In this document: one piece after another, positions 32,601 through 45,976 of the stretch
Layout of the letters: the number at the start of each line of letters is the position of its first letter
How positions within the stretch are numbered: position 1 is the stretch's first letter
Origin: Lineus longissimus
Lineage: Eukaryota > Nemertea > Pilidiophora > Heteronemertea > Lineidae
Assembly: GCF_910592395.1 (NCBI RefSeq)
Contig: NC_088321.1
Location: 1,240,001 to 1,304,000, forward strand
DNA length: 64,000 bases
Direction: 5' to 3'
The notes under the pieces: generated by a model
Databases searched by the model: none
What the model saw: the letters and a program-made list of their open reading frames with translations, nothing else
What the model was told of the DNA's origin: nothing
Program-made: the position numbers and the translations under genes

Positions 32601-35011
32601 CAACCCCCAGCTCCACCCTATAATCTCCCTATAATGCGCTCGTTCCGGTTTAGTAGTTAAAAAAGTCCAAGGATAATCAACCTCCGAGGAATTGACAGTC
32701 ATGTCCTCTTATAAAACGATGTACCATAATCCATCAGAAAACACAAGGCACTGATACGAAGAGATCCGAAACTGGTCTTCGTCTTCACATCTAATGTTTT
32801 TTACTCAAACGTTACGTACATTTGGCGGAACACTGAGATATCGGTGGTTTAGCGGCCGCCAAACCAGGTAACAGAGCTTTGAACAACCTTGCCCAGGACA
32901 CCCAAGGAGGTCTTAGGAGGACAAAGTCACAATCAGACGACTTGACAATAGGGTTATTTCAGCTTGGCGTGTACGTGTAAGGATTCGTAGTCCCACGAAG
33001 GAAAGTCCGCCAAGGGAGCTGCACCCACTGAATTTTAATCACGCAAGAGCACAAGTCAAACACTATGACAGCCTTGTTGATAAAACCCAATAGACCGACA
33101 TTATTCCATACATATTACAACGCGAGGACTAATTTTATCTTTGCCCACCTCTAAACTCAGTTTGCGACAAAAAAGGCAAGGATATTCAAAAAGAGAAATA
33201 CAATTTTTTACTCCAAATGATGGTGGTGGCGTGTGATGTAGCGGGGGGGGGGGGGGGGGGGGTGACAGGTCAAAGGTGACATAATATCAGGCCTACCTTA
33301 TATTCAACTGTCCGTGGACTTCCTGACAGCGTCCGTCAATCCAGCAATCAGAACAATGACAACGCTGTGAGCAGAAGTCGCCGTAGCAGGACTATCATAA
33401 TTTCATAATTGCTCTCCGTCAATCTAATCCAGGCAAATATATTATTCACCTACACTCAGTCAATTCCACATCAAGTTAACCTTGATTTCGATGTGCATTC
33501 ACTCAACGTAAACCCCAGCAGAATACAATCAACCCCACTCGGGATGAACGGTGATTTGTATTGATTGGGCGCTGTTCTGTCTTATGAATACACCCCCTGA
33601 TCAAATCGCTTCAATATGTCACATGAAAGGGCTGTTAACAAAGGGCGGCTATAAGACGGAGCTAGGGGGAAATTTGGGTGTCCTCACGAACATTTTTGCT
33701 TAGTTCACGACCTTGATAGCGTTTGATAGGAGTTTGGGTCAAATTAAAAACTGCGTACCCCTTTAAATTAGATCTTTTGTATTCTCATACATTTCGAGGG
33801 AGGCAGGCAAATCAATCTAACTGCCAATTCTGAGCTACCTGCCTAACACAAAAGGCGGGCGACACAGAAGCGTCCCCATGGCAACATAGACCCATGCTCG
33901 CACATGCGCAACATGCTGACGTCTGCTTCCGCCTGGAAAATCAATAAGTACAGGGCGTTTCAAAATGATATCATGTAAACTATCTTTCTTATTTTCACAC
34001 TCGCAAACCAAAAAAAGAGGTGGCGCTTGTTGGCTACGTCACCTACCTCGCTTTTTTCCGTCCCCATGTACGACGAACCACAATCCGTGAATGTACGCAA
34101 TATAATTACAGACCAACTCATGAATAACGTCACCTAAAATCTAAAATGTGGAAGCGGGATTGCCAACTGGCAAAGCGAGGGAGAGATCAGAATGGGCCAT
34201 TTCGATAATTTCGATAATTTCGGCCATTTCATTTCGGCTTTTATAAGTAACCCACCGTGGTACTTTGCGTGGTAGCTGTGCATGAAATAAAATCATGAGA
34301 ATTGAACTTCAAAGTTTCGATTTTTGTCGTTTGTTTTGGGCGAATTAGAGGATAATTAAGCTACTGAAACGGTAAATGTTTATATAGTTTTGACGATGAA
34401 CATTCAAAACAGTAGTAGGCATGGTAGAACACTCAAATAGATCCTCGCAACAATCTTTACTGACTTTAGTTAGTCCCGATCGATGGCGGTTGATGCAGTG
34501 TGTACACACTATGCATACCATGCATACCATGCATACGCTGTACATAGTGTACATGGTGTGAATGGAAAGATAGTCCTTCGAATTAAAGTCGTTCACAGAC
34601 GCTTGTGTTTGTCTACTGTCGGGTGAATTTGCCGAAGCCTTCCATCGACCTTTGGGTGTAGAAATAGAAGTTTGTTTGGGTGCTGACCAGTCATGGGTTT
34701 CACCAGGTCCTTGAACAAAGGCTTGAAGCATGGAAGAGTTGCACACACTGTCACTGGCCTACCATCACTGGCATCAGTATCAGTGACAGTGCCAGTGTCG
34801 GAAGACGGCTTCGGCCTTCGTGTTCTGAGTGGTTCGGCCGCTCATTCATCGATGACGATAAGGCATGATGTTTCTGATCCCAGATTCCTCACTGTTAGAC
34901 TGTGCCTTTAAAAGTCATGGCGAGATTACTATAGTACCAATGCATGAATGATCAAGTTCTGTGCCCTATCATTGAGATTGTCCTACTTTATTGCAGAAGC
35001 AACCAACCACC
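32601..35011. other. No coding gene seen; contains a G20 run
   Basis: A run of 20 G occupies 33243-33262. The end of this interval should hold 5' UTR exon sequence of the zinc-finger gene, whose first coding exon is preceded by an acceptor at ~34996 (ctttattgcag). Confidence 0.5.
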
Positions 35012-37991
35012 ATGTCGTCTAATATACTTGCTTGGAGCTGCACAGCATGCGCCAGGATCTTCTTAAAGGAGGAGTTGGCTAACGAACATTCACTGTCATG
35101 TAAAGGTTTGTACCGCTGCTTATAGGCTAACGTTTCCAGCATAAAATTGTTGTATTAAAGGACAATATAGGCAGGCAAGATAAAGTTACACAAAGCCGCC
35201 AATAGGGGTCTCTCACATCTCACAGCAGGGCGAATGATTCACGCTTGTACGAGGGATATATTTAGTGCTGAGTCTGACATGACCAAGGGCCTTTACTGTG
35301 TATACTAGTCACTTGAAGATGGCCACATTAGCCCCTCTCCTCCTGCCTATAAGATAGTCCCCCTTCAATATGTGCTTGCAATGATTCTTTGATCGGGACA
35401 AATCCGGAAAATCTCAATTATAAAATCATTCACGATCATATCATATTTTCCTGGACCAACGAACGACCCCTTCGAAGCTGGTTCTGTTTGAATTTTGTGC
35501 ATAATTTTATGAAATGTTTGCATTTGCAGGAAAGGAAGATCATCCGGAGGCTTTAACAGGACTTTCCCCAATAACTCAAGTTGGTCCCAGTGACCAACCT
35601 CAGTGTGAAGTTGGTCCCAGTGACCAGCCGCAGTTAGAAGTTGGTCCCAGTGACCAGCCGCAGTTGGAAGTTGGTCCCAGTGACCAGCCGCAGTTAGAAG
35701 TTGGTCCCAGTGACCAGCCGCAGTTAGAAGTTGGTCCCTGTGACCAGCCGCAGTGTGAAGTTGGTCCCAGTGACCAGCCGCTGTTGGAAGTTGGTCCCAG
35801 TGACCAGCCGGAGTGTGAAGGCCCTGCACCCATGAAGGAAACATTCATCAAGAAACCTGTGGAACCAATTGGAAATGACGTTACAACCACCACCAAAGGA
35901 TCTCAGCCAATCGAACGCAGTGTTTCAAAGGACGCTTCTGTCAAAGTCATGGCCTACAGGTGTGTAAAATGTGACAGATACTTCAAGACCTGGCTGAACT
36001 ATAAAAAACATATGAAGGCCCAGTATCACAAAAATATAAACAGGCAGTTTCCCTGTCCGTTTTGTGCCAATAATGTCGGCTTCCACTCGGCAAAGATCTT
36101 ACGTAAACACATCAGGCAACACCATACGAAAACCATTTGTATTTTTTGCGAGAAAATCTGTAAGGGTGAGAGGGCGCTGCATAATCACGTCAAACAGAAA
36201 CACCTGGTTGCCATGGCGCCTGGTAGTGCGTCGCGTTCGAGCGGTGTTGGAAACGTGGTCGCGTCACCAGGTTTGAATTTACCCGGTAGCCAATCAGAAG
36301 CGAGCATGGATTCTGTCCCTATGGAAACTGATCAAAACAAGATTGGCGTACGCGACGCTGGCTATCAGACAACGTCCGGGAATCAAGTTGTTGTTGTTGT
36401 TGTTGATCAAGCCAAATCTTGCACTGCGAGTAAAGAATTTGTCGAGTCATCGCGTTCTCTTAACGGTGCCGGCTCATCCGTCAATACTGATGCTGCGATG
36501 AATTCGTCCAAGTCTGATATTGGCGATGACGAAAGTGGCATCCGTCGGTTGGCAGCCTTGGGTTTAACTCCCGTTGCGTCTGTGAACACTGGTTCATCTT
36601 TGAAAACCTGTTCAGCCTCTAACACCGGTTCAGCCTCTAACACCGGTTCAGCCTCTAATACCGGTTCAGCCTCTAATACTGGCGGAGGTGACCGGGAACC
36701 GGGCAAGTCTGGTCTCCTTCTGGAAGATGACATGCCGCTGAATGTTTTCATGCGCAAGGTTTACAAACCTGGTTGGGACAAATGGTGGTGGGACAGAAAC
36801 CAGAAAAACATCGTGAGTTGGGAGAGGAAAACGCGACACGGGGGTCAGAGGTCAAAATTGAATTATGCGAAGTTGAATCAAGGGTTGCGTGATGAGGAGT
36901 CGAAGAGACGGGGCGGGAGGTCACGTGAGCGACAGATCGATGATAAGACGAGGGTGGCGTTTGAGATGAAACGTCATGGCGTGGCTGGGTCGTCAGTCAG
37001 TGGAAAAATGGCTACTGGTGCAAAATCGGCCGGTGTTAAAGTTGTGGAACGTTCAAAGGGTTCCAAAGCTAAGCTACCCAGAAAAACTGGACCAAAAGCT
37101 CGGTGGGAAAGTTCTGATGGCGACTCCAATGCTGCCTGCGATTTCCCTGATGACGACGATGAGAGATCCGCTATGGATGAACCTGTCGTGAGAAGCTATT
37201 CTAAACTCCATGGTTGGCTTCTGACGTGTTCTGTTTGTGACCAGGTGTGTCGTAAGGAGGCGCTAGCGAAGCACCGCAGAGCGCACTTCAGCGGCAACAA
37301 GTGGCAATGCGCCCATTGCCAGATGTTAATCAACTGCGATTTTCTATCCCATCTTGGCATGCACTTGCAGCAAGCGCGTAGCGGGATTCGTCACTTCCGA
37401 TGCAAGAAATGTGGCTTTGTTTCCGACAACGTCGCAATTTACGAGCTGCACATGCGCGACCACATTATCAGTAGTCAGTTCTGCGCGACTTGCCACAAAA
37501 CGGTGGTCGGCGATTACCTGGCGCACGTGAAAGATCATCGCCTGCGCAACAGCGCCACTTTATGGAAGTGCGGCACTTGTAAGGATTCGTTCAAAACTTC
37601 TAACGCGCTTGAGAAGCATCTCTTGAGTCACACTGGGTTGCAGCGTGAATTGTACGGCTGTCCGCTCTGCTTACAGTCGTTCGATAAAATAGCCGGGTAT
37701 TCTGACCACTTGCGCGGCCACGCGGACCGCGTAACTGTCCGTATTTGCCTCTTGTGTGACGCCACCTGTTTTTCCGAGGAGGAACTAATCAAGCACGCGA
37801 AAGACCACGTTGCGCAGGATAAGGTCTGCGACGGTTGTGGTGTGGTTTTCCCATGCGGGGACAAAAGCGCCATCTCTCAACACGAATGTGAACTACGCGG
37901 CGTTACTTTGAATTGTAATGAATGTGGGGCGACTCTTTCCTGCGGAGATGACGACGCCATCTCACGGCACAAATATGTACTCGGTCGCTGA
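35012..37991 (+). CDS. C2H2 zinc-finger protein, two coding exons, 851 aa
   Basis: Probable DNA-binding nuclear protein. Exon 35012-35105 encodes MSSNILAWSCTACARIFLKE and a degenerate CCHC finger, then a phase-1 donor (taaag/gtttgt). The next exon, 35530-37991, follows an acceptor (catttgcag) and continues the frame exactly. In order it carries eight 10-residue repeats of the type VGPSDQPQLE, three fingers (~172-255: YRCVKCDRYF, FPCPFCANN, TICIFCEKIC), a Ser/Asn/Gly-rich linker with four SASNTG repeats, a basic Trp-rich stretch (KPGWDKWWWDRNQKN), an acidic patch, and about nine C-terminal fingers (~597-845). The last two fingers look like a tandem duplication (CDGCGVVFPCGDKSAIS; CNECGATLSCGDDDAIS). 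Linkers do not match the TGEKP type of KRAB-like arrays. An acceptor just before the Met suggests an upstream 5' UTR exon. Target and role are unknown. Confidence 0.9.
35155..35368. mobile_element. TTAA MITE, copy 2, in the zinc-finger gene intron
   Basis: Opens ttaaaggacaatataggcag and ends gcctataagatagtccccct, inverted relative to copy 1. It occupies about half of the intron between the two coding exons. The right TTAA has decayed to tcaa. Confidence 0.75.
35580..35819 (+). repeat. 30-bp coding tandem repeat, 8 copies
   Basis: Eight in-frame units beginning gttggtcccagtgaccagcc encode VGPSDQPQ followed by LE or CE. Unit length is constant at 30 bases, so copy changes would keep the frame. 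Confidence 0.97.
36611..36682 (+). repeat. 18-bp coding tandem repeat, 4 copies
   Basis: Four in-frame units of tcagcctctaacaccggt encode SASNTG in the linker of the zinc-finger protein. Confidence 0.95.
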
Positions 37992-38079
37992 TTTGAAGTT
38001 ATCGTGTGTCTGCTTTTTGAGGAGGGGGACAAATCGAAGTGTAGTTTCGTAAATCAAACGTCACAGTATCCAGCTTGTT

Positions 38080-38269
38080 AATAAAGAAAAAATCAAAAAT
38101 CTTGTGAAGTCACAGAGTTTCTTTAGCTAAAGCTACCCGCAAACAAGTGATTTTAGTTGCTGCAACATGCAATTATAATCGAATGTGCTCAGTGATGCAG
38201 ATGACCCATATGTAAGGCCTGAGACTGCAATAATTTTTGTAATTCACTGTTCTTGCGACAAAAAATAAA
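38080..38269 (+). terminator. Polyadenylation signals of the zinc-finger gene
   Basis: AATAAA occurs at 38080-38085 and 38264-38269, 90 and 270 bases after the stop codon. Either or both could define the 3' end. Confidence 0.65.
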
Positions 38270-38496
38270 GCTGTATTTTGATAAAATTAATTTTGAAGTT
38301 TCTTGAAGTCATTTGACCCTTCGCTCTTTAATGGACTTGATCCGAGATCGTTGGAGTGAGACACTTCTGAATATATCAGGATCTTGGACGTCATTGTTAC
38401 ACCCATTGAATTGGGGCAGGACATTGGCACATCTAGCTCTGGCAATGTGACAGGACAGTATTGCGGCACATCTTGCTATGGCAGTGTACCAGTGGA

Positions 38497-39330
38497 CAGG
38501 ACAGTCTAGAAGTGTCACAGCCTGGACAGACATACCAGTGGACAGGAGTAGAAGTGTCACAGCCTGGACAGACATACCAGTGGACAGGACTGTCTAGAAG
38601 TGTCACAGCCTGGACAGACATACCAGTGGACAGGACAGTCTAGAAGTGTCACAGCCTGGACAGACATGCCAGTGGACAGGACTGTCTAGAAGTGTCACAA
38701 CCTGGACAGACATACCAGTGGACAGGACTGTCTAGAAGTGTCACAACCTGGACAGACATACCAGTGGACAGGACAGTCTAGAAGTGTCACAGCCTGGACA
38801 GACATACCAGTGGACAGGACTGTCTAGAAGTGTCACAGCCTGGACAGACATACCAGTGGACAGGACTGTCTAGAAGTGTCACAGCCTGGACAGACATACC
38901 AGTGGACAGGACTGTCTAGAAGTGTCACAGCCTGGACAGACATACCAGTGGACAAGGCTGTCTAGAAGTGTCACAGCCTGGACAGACATACCAGTGGACA
39001 GGACAGTCTAGAAGTGTCACAGCCTGGACAGACATCCCAGTGGACAGGACTGTCTAGAAGTGTCACAACCTGGACAGACATACCAGTGGACAGGACTCTC
39101 TAGAAGTGTCACAACCTGGACAGACATACCAGTGGACAGGACAGTCTAGAAGTGTCACAGCCTGGACAGACATACCAGTGGACAGGACAGTCTAGAAGTG
39201 TCACAACCTGGACAGACATACCAGTGGACAGGACAGTCTAGAAGTGTCACAGCCTGGACAGACATACCAGTGGACAGGACAGTCTAGAAGTGTCACAGCC
39301 TGGACAGACATCCCAGCATCAGGTTTAGTG
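38497..39330. repeat. 46-bp minisatellite, about 18 copies
   Basis: Unit begins agtgtcacagcctggacaga and continues cataccagtggacaggac and tgtctaga. Most copies are identical apart from alternations ctgtct/cagtct and agcc/aacc; the second copy is 4 bases short. The array begins about 230 bases after the second AATAAA of the zinc-finger gene. Confidence 0.97.
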
Positions 39331-42300
39331 TCACAGCCTGGGAAAACATACTCTTCCTGGTGTGATCTCTCAGGCTGTGACACACAACCTGTCCCATATT
39401 CTTTACGCTTAGACAGTGGCGCCACTATCGGGATAACCGTACAATAATGTGCTGGTCAAATTATGAATATTATCACAAATGACTTATCCGAGTGGAGGAC
39501 ACTTGAATTAGACCATACTCTCTGTTAATTAAATGAGCACCCATGCAATTCGTGATCAAAGGCTGGGATTGCCAACCACCAGTTCCACATTTCAGAGTTA
39601 ACCAGGTTATCTCCGAGCAGACACCCCGAAACTATTCGGAAATGGACCAAAATTAAGTTAGTGTTCGTCCGTTGGGAGCGCTAAACGACGGTTACTATTA
39701 GTGTTGTCGCGGCGGACTTGGAATTAGTCCCTTGAGGTTTAAACAGAATCGTCGGCGAATCAGCGAAGCAATCTCGTGCCCATCTGTTTATGTTTAGTCG
39801 TAACGCAACAATAACCTCAGTTTTGAATTTTTCAGAATAAGAAACCAAAAGTCAATGATTGATGGATGAACTATTTCGGTACATTCATATTCCTGGTGGT
39901 GTCGTCTCAGAACGCCGCGTTTTGGGTCTCAATAAACCATACCTTAATCCGGCGTAATACAATAGGGTATAGGCCGTTGGGACACTCCTTCCAGGGGGGG
40001 GGGGTGCTTAAAACTACACCAGATTCAAGTCAATCTTTAATCTGAAATATGTAGCGACAAGTGTACCCATCAACAGCTCTAACGACTTCGTCAATTAACC
40101 TAAAAGATAAAGTGTATTCAAAACCAAGTCGTGATTATTGTAGATAATTATCTTGTAATTAGAAATATTACAGTCTCTCTACTTGTCATAATTGCAATCA
40201 CAGATGAAAATGTTATCCACTGTCGAGCGGAGTTAATCTCGCATTGATGATAACTTGGGTTTCATGTAGACTCATCTAATTTCTCCCAGATGTTAGTCAA
40301 GTCCAGCACCAAAAAATAACCACAGATGAAACAAATTTACGAACATCTGCGCATGCGTCGTAAAATGAAACATGGCGCACATCGTTACACAGCAGAGATT
40401 GAGCAGCCTGTCACAGCGAATCTCCGGATAGTCTGATCAGAACTATATGTATGTATTAAATGTTGCTGTTAGTGTTTTTAAGATTCAAGCGCTGGACTTC
40501 CTCCAGTGAAACGTTTGAATGTGCCATCAGCTTGCACTGAAATAATAAATCCAACATGGCGCCCGCCGTAACGCAGCAGAGGTTAACGACCGTAGCCACG
40601 ACAGCAATACCTGTTTAGAACTAGCTAGCCTGGCTACTTAGTTATGTCGGTATTGGTTTTCCGATTCAAGTGCTAGGTTACCTGAAAGCTAAGTACAATG
40701 TACCTCTCGAACAAAGAACTTTAAATGATGTATGTCACTTTGGTGAATTATTGGAGTTTTCTCTTGAGTTTGTTTGTGGAGCGAAAATCTATGTACAAAT
40801 ACATTGTAATATAGTGTCCAGTCACCAACAAAGGTTTTGTGTTCACGTGTGCAGAGGCGCTCAGGCTCTGTAGATACGTCCTGGAATACGCGACCAATAC
40901 CAGCTTGGTCTGACTGCTCATAACAAGATGGTCACATTCTAAATACATTAGAGTATACTGGGGACGGCGAGGTTTTGGGACGGTAGTCCCTCTAAAACCA
41001 TCGATGTCGCCATATTGAAATATCAGTCCGAGGTTGCGCAGGTGGCAGAGTGAAACGGCCGAAGTAGTTCTCCTCAAAATAATCTTACACTTGATATCTG
41101 TGCGGTATTTTCTCCATGTACATGTATTGTTTTTATATATTGTCAAATAAGCTGATAATGACTGTTTTGTAGCTGACTTTATCGTTTGAATAGTCTTTTT
41201 GTAAAAGCTTTTTGAATCGAGGTCAAGAAAAATAGTTTTTGCGCCAATGACGTCACCAATGGCGGATTTGCACAGAATCGATTCGACGGAAGTTACGAGT
41301 GATGATAGTCACTGACTCGGCGTTGCTGAGTGCAAAACTGGTGTAACGGCAAATATCGGGAAGAAAACAAGTTAGCTCGTCGGAAAGTTTTTGGTATACA
41401 ACCTCTGGTATACCGCTCATTTCTCACGCAAGGCGTCACTACCAGCGAAACTGTCAACTTAGTGGTAAATAAGCTTTACCTTTCGTCGCAAACACTTCCG
41501 TTTTCCGCGGGGATTATAATCGTATGTGCGCGGAAACCAACAAGGTCCGGGAAAAGAACTATACGAAAATTGTTGAAAGATGATGTCTTAGAAAACTTAA
41601 CAACGGTGCATCGGGTAGCCAGCACACTTCTTCATAATGCAATCACAATATTCTAATCAGAAAATGCTTGTTTATGCATCTGTGGAGAGCGAAAACAATT
41701 TCAGAGTTCGCAATTTTTTCTCACGCTTCCGTCGCCGTGTTCGTCCTTATTTGATACCGTGTGTACGAATCTATATTACCGGTGATATCAGTTCCACGGC
41801 AAACATGATAGTTTACACGGCTTTCAAACGGACATTTAATTAAGGATAGATATCGGGTGTCTCAATGCATGCATGCTGTTTGGTAATGTATTTCTCGTAC
41901 ACGCCATGAATAGTATAGCCTGCATATAGTACATGAGTTTGTGCACATTTCAATTTTCGGCCAAGACACCTAATGATGATGATGATGGCGATGATGATTT
42001 AATTGAGGAAGGATACGGGTTGTCTCAAAAGCATGCCTATGAAGTACAGTCTTGAAAATACACATTTGAGCGATGTCAGTGGCTCATGTAGTCGCCGAAA
42101 GGACCAGAGCGTGTCTACGAAAGGGTCTCAACAAGTATGATTCCCAGCACCTTGAAGGAATGCCAGATGTCCTTTCACATTTACTAAAACGGAACGAGGT
42201 CCACAAAACGACAGGTGCGGACGGGCTCAGTTGAAAGACAACATACAAATGTTTGGTTTGGGTTGGAGCTGAATTCCTCTAGCGATTTTTGCATTAATCG

Positions 42301-43034
42301 CACGCAGCGCATGGAACGTCGCAATGTTTTTTTTTGCTTCACTTTGGGGTGGGCGGGCGGGGGCTATTACAGTAGGCCTACTGTGCTGCGGGCATTATTG
42401 CACACCTCGTACACTGCACTGCCATGACTACTACGGCTAGAGTATATGTACATTGTAAACTCATTTATAAACGTTTGTCGCAGGAAAATTTCATTATCAT
42501 ATCAGTGGTATGAGGCGTTAATTAAATCAAACTGTGGGATAGCTCCCCGTGAGATACTCGACTTCGATGAATTATTAACCGTTTGGAGAGCCGCATAGCA
42601 CAGTTTGTTGGCAGCGGTGATCAGGTCGCCCAGGAATAATATAGTCATCAAATTCTGACGTCATCGCTGATTTCGAAGTTCCATTTCTATAATATAAATT
42701 TCGTAAAGGTTTTCCTTTACATGAATGACCTACATAGAATCTATATAGAAATTTATTTACAAAATATATAAATTTGTCAACGGACATTTTAGCCTGTGTT
42801 AAATAGAAATAGTGAAATTTTATCTTTTTTCAAAAATTTTCGCGTATCGTATGAATAAAAAGGCGCGAACATTTTCTGGTCGACAACATTTTTTTCCCCT
42901 ACGCCGGAAGCTTATGAACCCATTGCTCTTCAACATAAAAATCATTAAATTGGTAAAACAGAACTAACGCCAATTTTGGTATCTTAACAAGTGCTGCGGG
43001 CTTGAAAAGTTGATTGCTGATTGACTCATATACA
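39331..43034. other. No supported gene
   Basis: A 108-codon plus-strand frame at 41330-41656 (starting MQNWCNGKYREENKLARRK) has no recognisable domain and no splice context I trust. A (gat)n microsatellite is near 41.97 kb and a short G run near 40.0 kb. Confidence 0.45.
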
Positions 43035-43400
43035 CTGATGTTGTATGTACATTTACAGTTTGCATCAGTGCAGTGTACATCGGTTAACGCAATGCACTAT
43101 TGTTTGTACATTTGCAGTTTGCATCAGTGCTGTGTACATCGGTCAATACAATGCACAAGCAAAATTGGAGTTGTTGCACCGTGCATCAGTGCAGTGTACA
43201 TCGGTTAATGCAATGCACTATTGTATGTACATTTGCAGTGAGCATCAGTGCAGTGTACATCGGTTAATGCAATGCACTATTGTATGTACATTTGCAGTGA
43301 GCATCAGTGCAGTGTACATCGGTTAATTCAATGCACTATTGTATGTACATTTGCAGTGAGCATCAGTGCAGTGTACATCGGTTAATGCAATGCACTAAGA
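43035..43400. repeat. ~60-bp tandem repeat, six copies
   Basis: Unit contains gcatcagtgcagtgtacatc, then ggttaatgcaatgcactatt, then gtatgtacatttgcagt. Copies lie near 43062, 43121, 43183, 43241, 43301 and 43360. The unit length keeps a reading frame open, which I attribute to periodicity. Confidence 0.93.
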
Positions 43401-44689
43401 CTGAAGGTCTGCTGGACCTCTCGATTATATACGTACAGCCAGTGTACCTATAGCTACTGTCTGTCCGCTTTGACTGTGCAGATCGAGTGGGTCACCGGAC
43501 TAATGATGATTCGAAACAACCCATAGTGTCCATCACATCGTTTCATATACCGGCAGCTTTATTAAACATCTGATGTGGACCAACTATTGCTTCAATGCTT
43601 TTTATAAACACAGCTACCCGGAAAGAGTGTTTAGTCACCATAGTATATCATATGATAATTCTGCTACTTTGGAATAATGCGCTAGTTTAGCTCATCCACT
43701 TTTATAGTCTGTTCAAATATTACGCCTTGGGTGATACTAACGCTCAATCGTTTATTTCTTGCCTGAGATATCAACCAGCCGCTGTCGGGTGCCGCTGTGA
43801 GAAAAAATTCAAAATCTGACTGAATTGTCACGGTATTCTGATTCTGACTCCGATTTGACTCGAGTTAGCCCTCCATGCGTCGATCCACTCCGACCCTTCG
43901 ACCCCTTGAGGGCGATGACTAACGCAAATCGTCCAAATTTAAACATCGTCAAAATTAAAAAATCGACAAAAACTTTCAGAAGTATAGTGTGCTGATGAAG
44001 CAGAAAAAGAATAAACGTAAAGTAGAAAGTAAAAAATAAAGTAAAAAGCCGCCCATTCCTTTAAGCGGTGCGCATATAACTTACTCAGTTCACCGTGGGA
44101 ATGGAATCATAAGTACCACATCACTATATTCGTAACAGGCTATAATCACCACATAACATTTGCCCTCCAATACAACCCGATAATAGTTATATTGCGGACG
44201 CTTCCGCGTTGTGTCGGAAACATTTGACCGAGGATATTTAGTAAACACAGTTTCAGAAGTTGGAAGTTTTTACTTTATCATGTTTTAACTCAAGGTGAGT
44301 TTACATGACATTGAGTTTATTCGTTTTTTATCTTTCTTGTTTTGTTTGTCTAACACATTAGGGAGGTTGACACCAGGGACTTATCACGGGTTCTTACACG
44401 TAACACGGACAAATTGTTCAAAACAACCTCCTCTTTCTAGAGAGTTTTATCCGTATACGTATTAGGAGCTTTGAAAAGTCGCTGTCAACTTCCCAAATGG
44501 TGTCACGAAAGCCGATGAAAGGAACGAAAGATTTGTTGACATTTTTAGAAGTAACACGAAAATAGCTAGGTTAAGACTATTGACTATTGTGCTAAAACTA
44601 TGTCATTTATTTCAAAGTTAGTTGATATGCATCTATATCTTATTTGCTACTTTTTAAAGCCGAGTCGCTTTTTCGGTTGACTTTGACCG
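43401..44689. other. No gene seen
   Basis: AT-rich non-coding sequence. Confidence 0.5.
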
Positions 44690-44890
44690 TGGGTGTGGAA
44701 GTTGAAACGCCCTCATATCGGATAGAATATCTGGGAAACGCAGGAAACATATATATATGCGCTTTAAACTCTGCGCTGTTGACGCCCGTGGCCTCTCTGT
44801 AGAACTATAATCGGACAGAATAGAATAGGCCCGGACACCTTTTCCGGGGAGGCGTTTTTTACATCCATACCGTAGTTGGACCTCTCAGAG
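44690..44890. repeat. Dispersed repeat, copy 2
   Basis: Related to 32390-32590: shares gcgctttaa, gtggcctct, aggcccggacac and ccttttccgggg in order. Confidence 0.65.
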
Positions 44891-45496
44891 CTTGGACTAC
44901 ATCGAGGAGGTTCGTTCTTTCACAGTTTCATCCAACGGTCAAAAATTGGATCGTTAATTGTTTCCTACACTGGTTATTACGCTGTCTCGACTTGTCAGAA
45001 GAATTTTTACTGTTTCTGGTCAATCTGATATGCGAAAGGTAATATACCGCCCAAATGTCCCACAAACTTGCTTTCATTCGTTCGATGGAGCCAGCGGTTC
45101 CACGGCCTAGTTCACGTTATCCGCTCGGGAGAACGGGAAAACCTGCCCTAAAACTGATGACGTCTTACACTGAAAAAATTGTCATTCTAGGTGAGTTGGT
45201 TCTCGAAACGGGACAGCGAAACCTCACTAATATTGTTTGATTAAAAATTGCACAAGAAATGTCGAAATCCGCCAAAAAAATCGTGAACATTTTATTCAAT
45301 TTTTCCAAATCGCCAAAACTTAGAAGCGCAAAAATTCAGAGTTTGACCGTTTTTTTTCCTGCTGTGTGTGCTGGTCAATCTATGATGAAATTTATATAAG
45401 ATGGGTCTCTCGCAAATTAATCAAGGAACTGACAGTGCAGAACGAGCGCGTTGGGTTTTGTTCTAAATTATTCACGAAGTCATGCTTGATATATAC
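44891..45496. other. No supported gene
   Basis: A 61-codon frame at 45055-45240 (MSHKLAFIRSMEPAVPRPSS) meets a donor-like ctag/gtgagt at about 45190. It could be a short 5' exon, but nothing downstream joins it convincingly. Confidence 0.3.
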
Positions 45497-45678
45497 TATA
45501 ATGGAACCTCCCTTAGCAGACACATCTCTATTAAGGACAACCTCTCTATTGAGGACACTTGTTGTGGTCCCAAATTGGTTGTTTCCATTCAATTTGACCT
45601 CTCTAATCAGGACACCTCTCTATTAAGGACAGCTTTTTTCAGTCTCGAGGATGTCCTTAATAGAGAGGTTCTACTGTA
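45497..45678. mobile_element. Pogo/Tigger-like MITE, copy 5
   Basis: Right end ggttctactgta intact; left end decayed to ataatggaacc. Interior as in copies 3 and 4. Confidence 0.8.
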
Positions 45679-45976
45679 TAATGTTATTGTATGGACCGAC
45701 CAATTCTCAATCAAAAGAAAAAAACTGAATGGCAACAATGTATGATAAAATACTACAAATCACGAACTTTTCGGCAATCGAGAAAATTTCAGAAAAAAAT
45801 AAAGTCTCTGAAAAAATTAAATTTTATGAAAAAATTATATTTTATGAAAAAATTAACTTTTTACGAAAAAATTCAATCTTAAAGCGGATTGAGAATTGTG
45901 TTCAGCTTTCCAAATTATTTTTTTCGCGATTTTAATTTTCGCGAATTAAAGTTATTCGCAAAATTTGCCAAAAACG

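Noticed and set aside
35365-35896. Two minus-strand frames with periodic repeats
   Set aside because: They are the reverse reading of the 30-bp repeat in the zinc-finger gene.
41330-41656. 108-codon plus-strand frame
   Set aside because: No domain, low-complexity support or splice context; length is not exceptional for this sequence.
43045-43326. 93-codon cysteine-rich frame
   Set aside because: Created by the ~60-bp tandem repeat; no start context or conservation evidence.
45366-45626. Frames of the type EPPLADTSLLRT
   Set aside because: They are translations of the pogo/Tigger-like MITE and recur at each copy.
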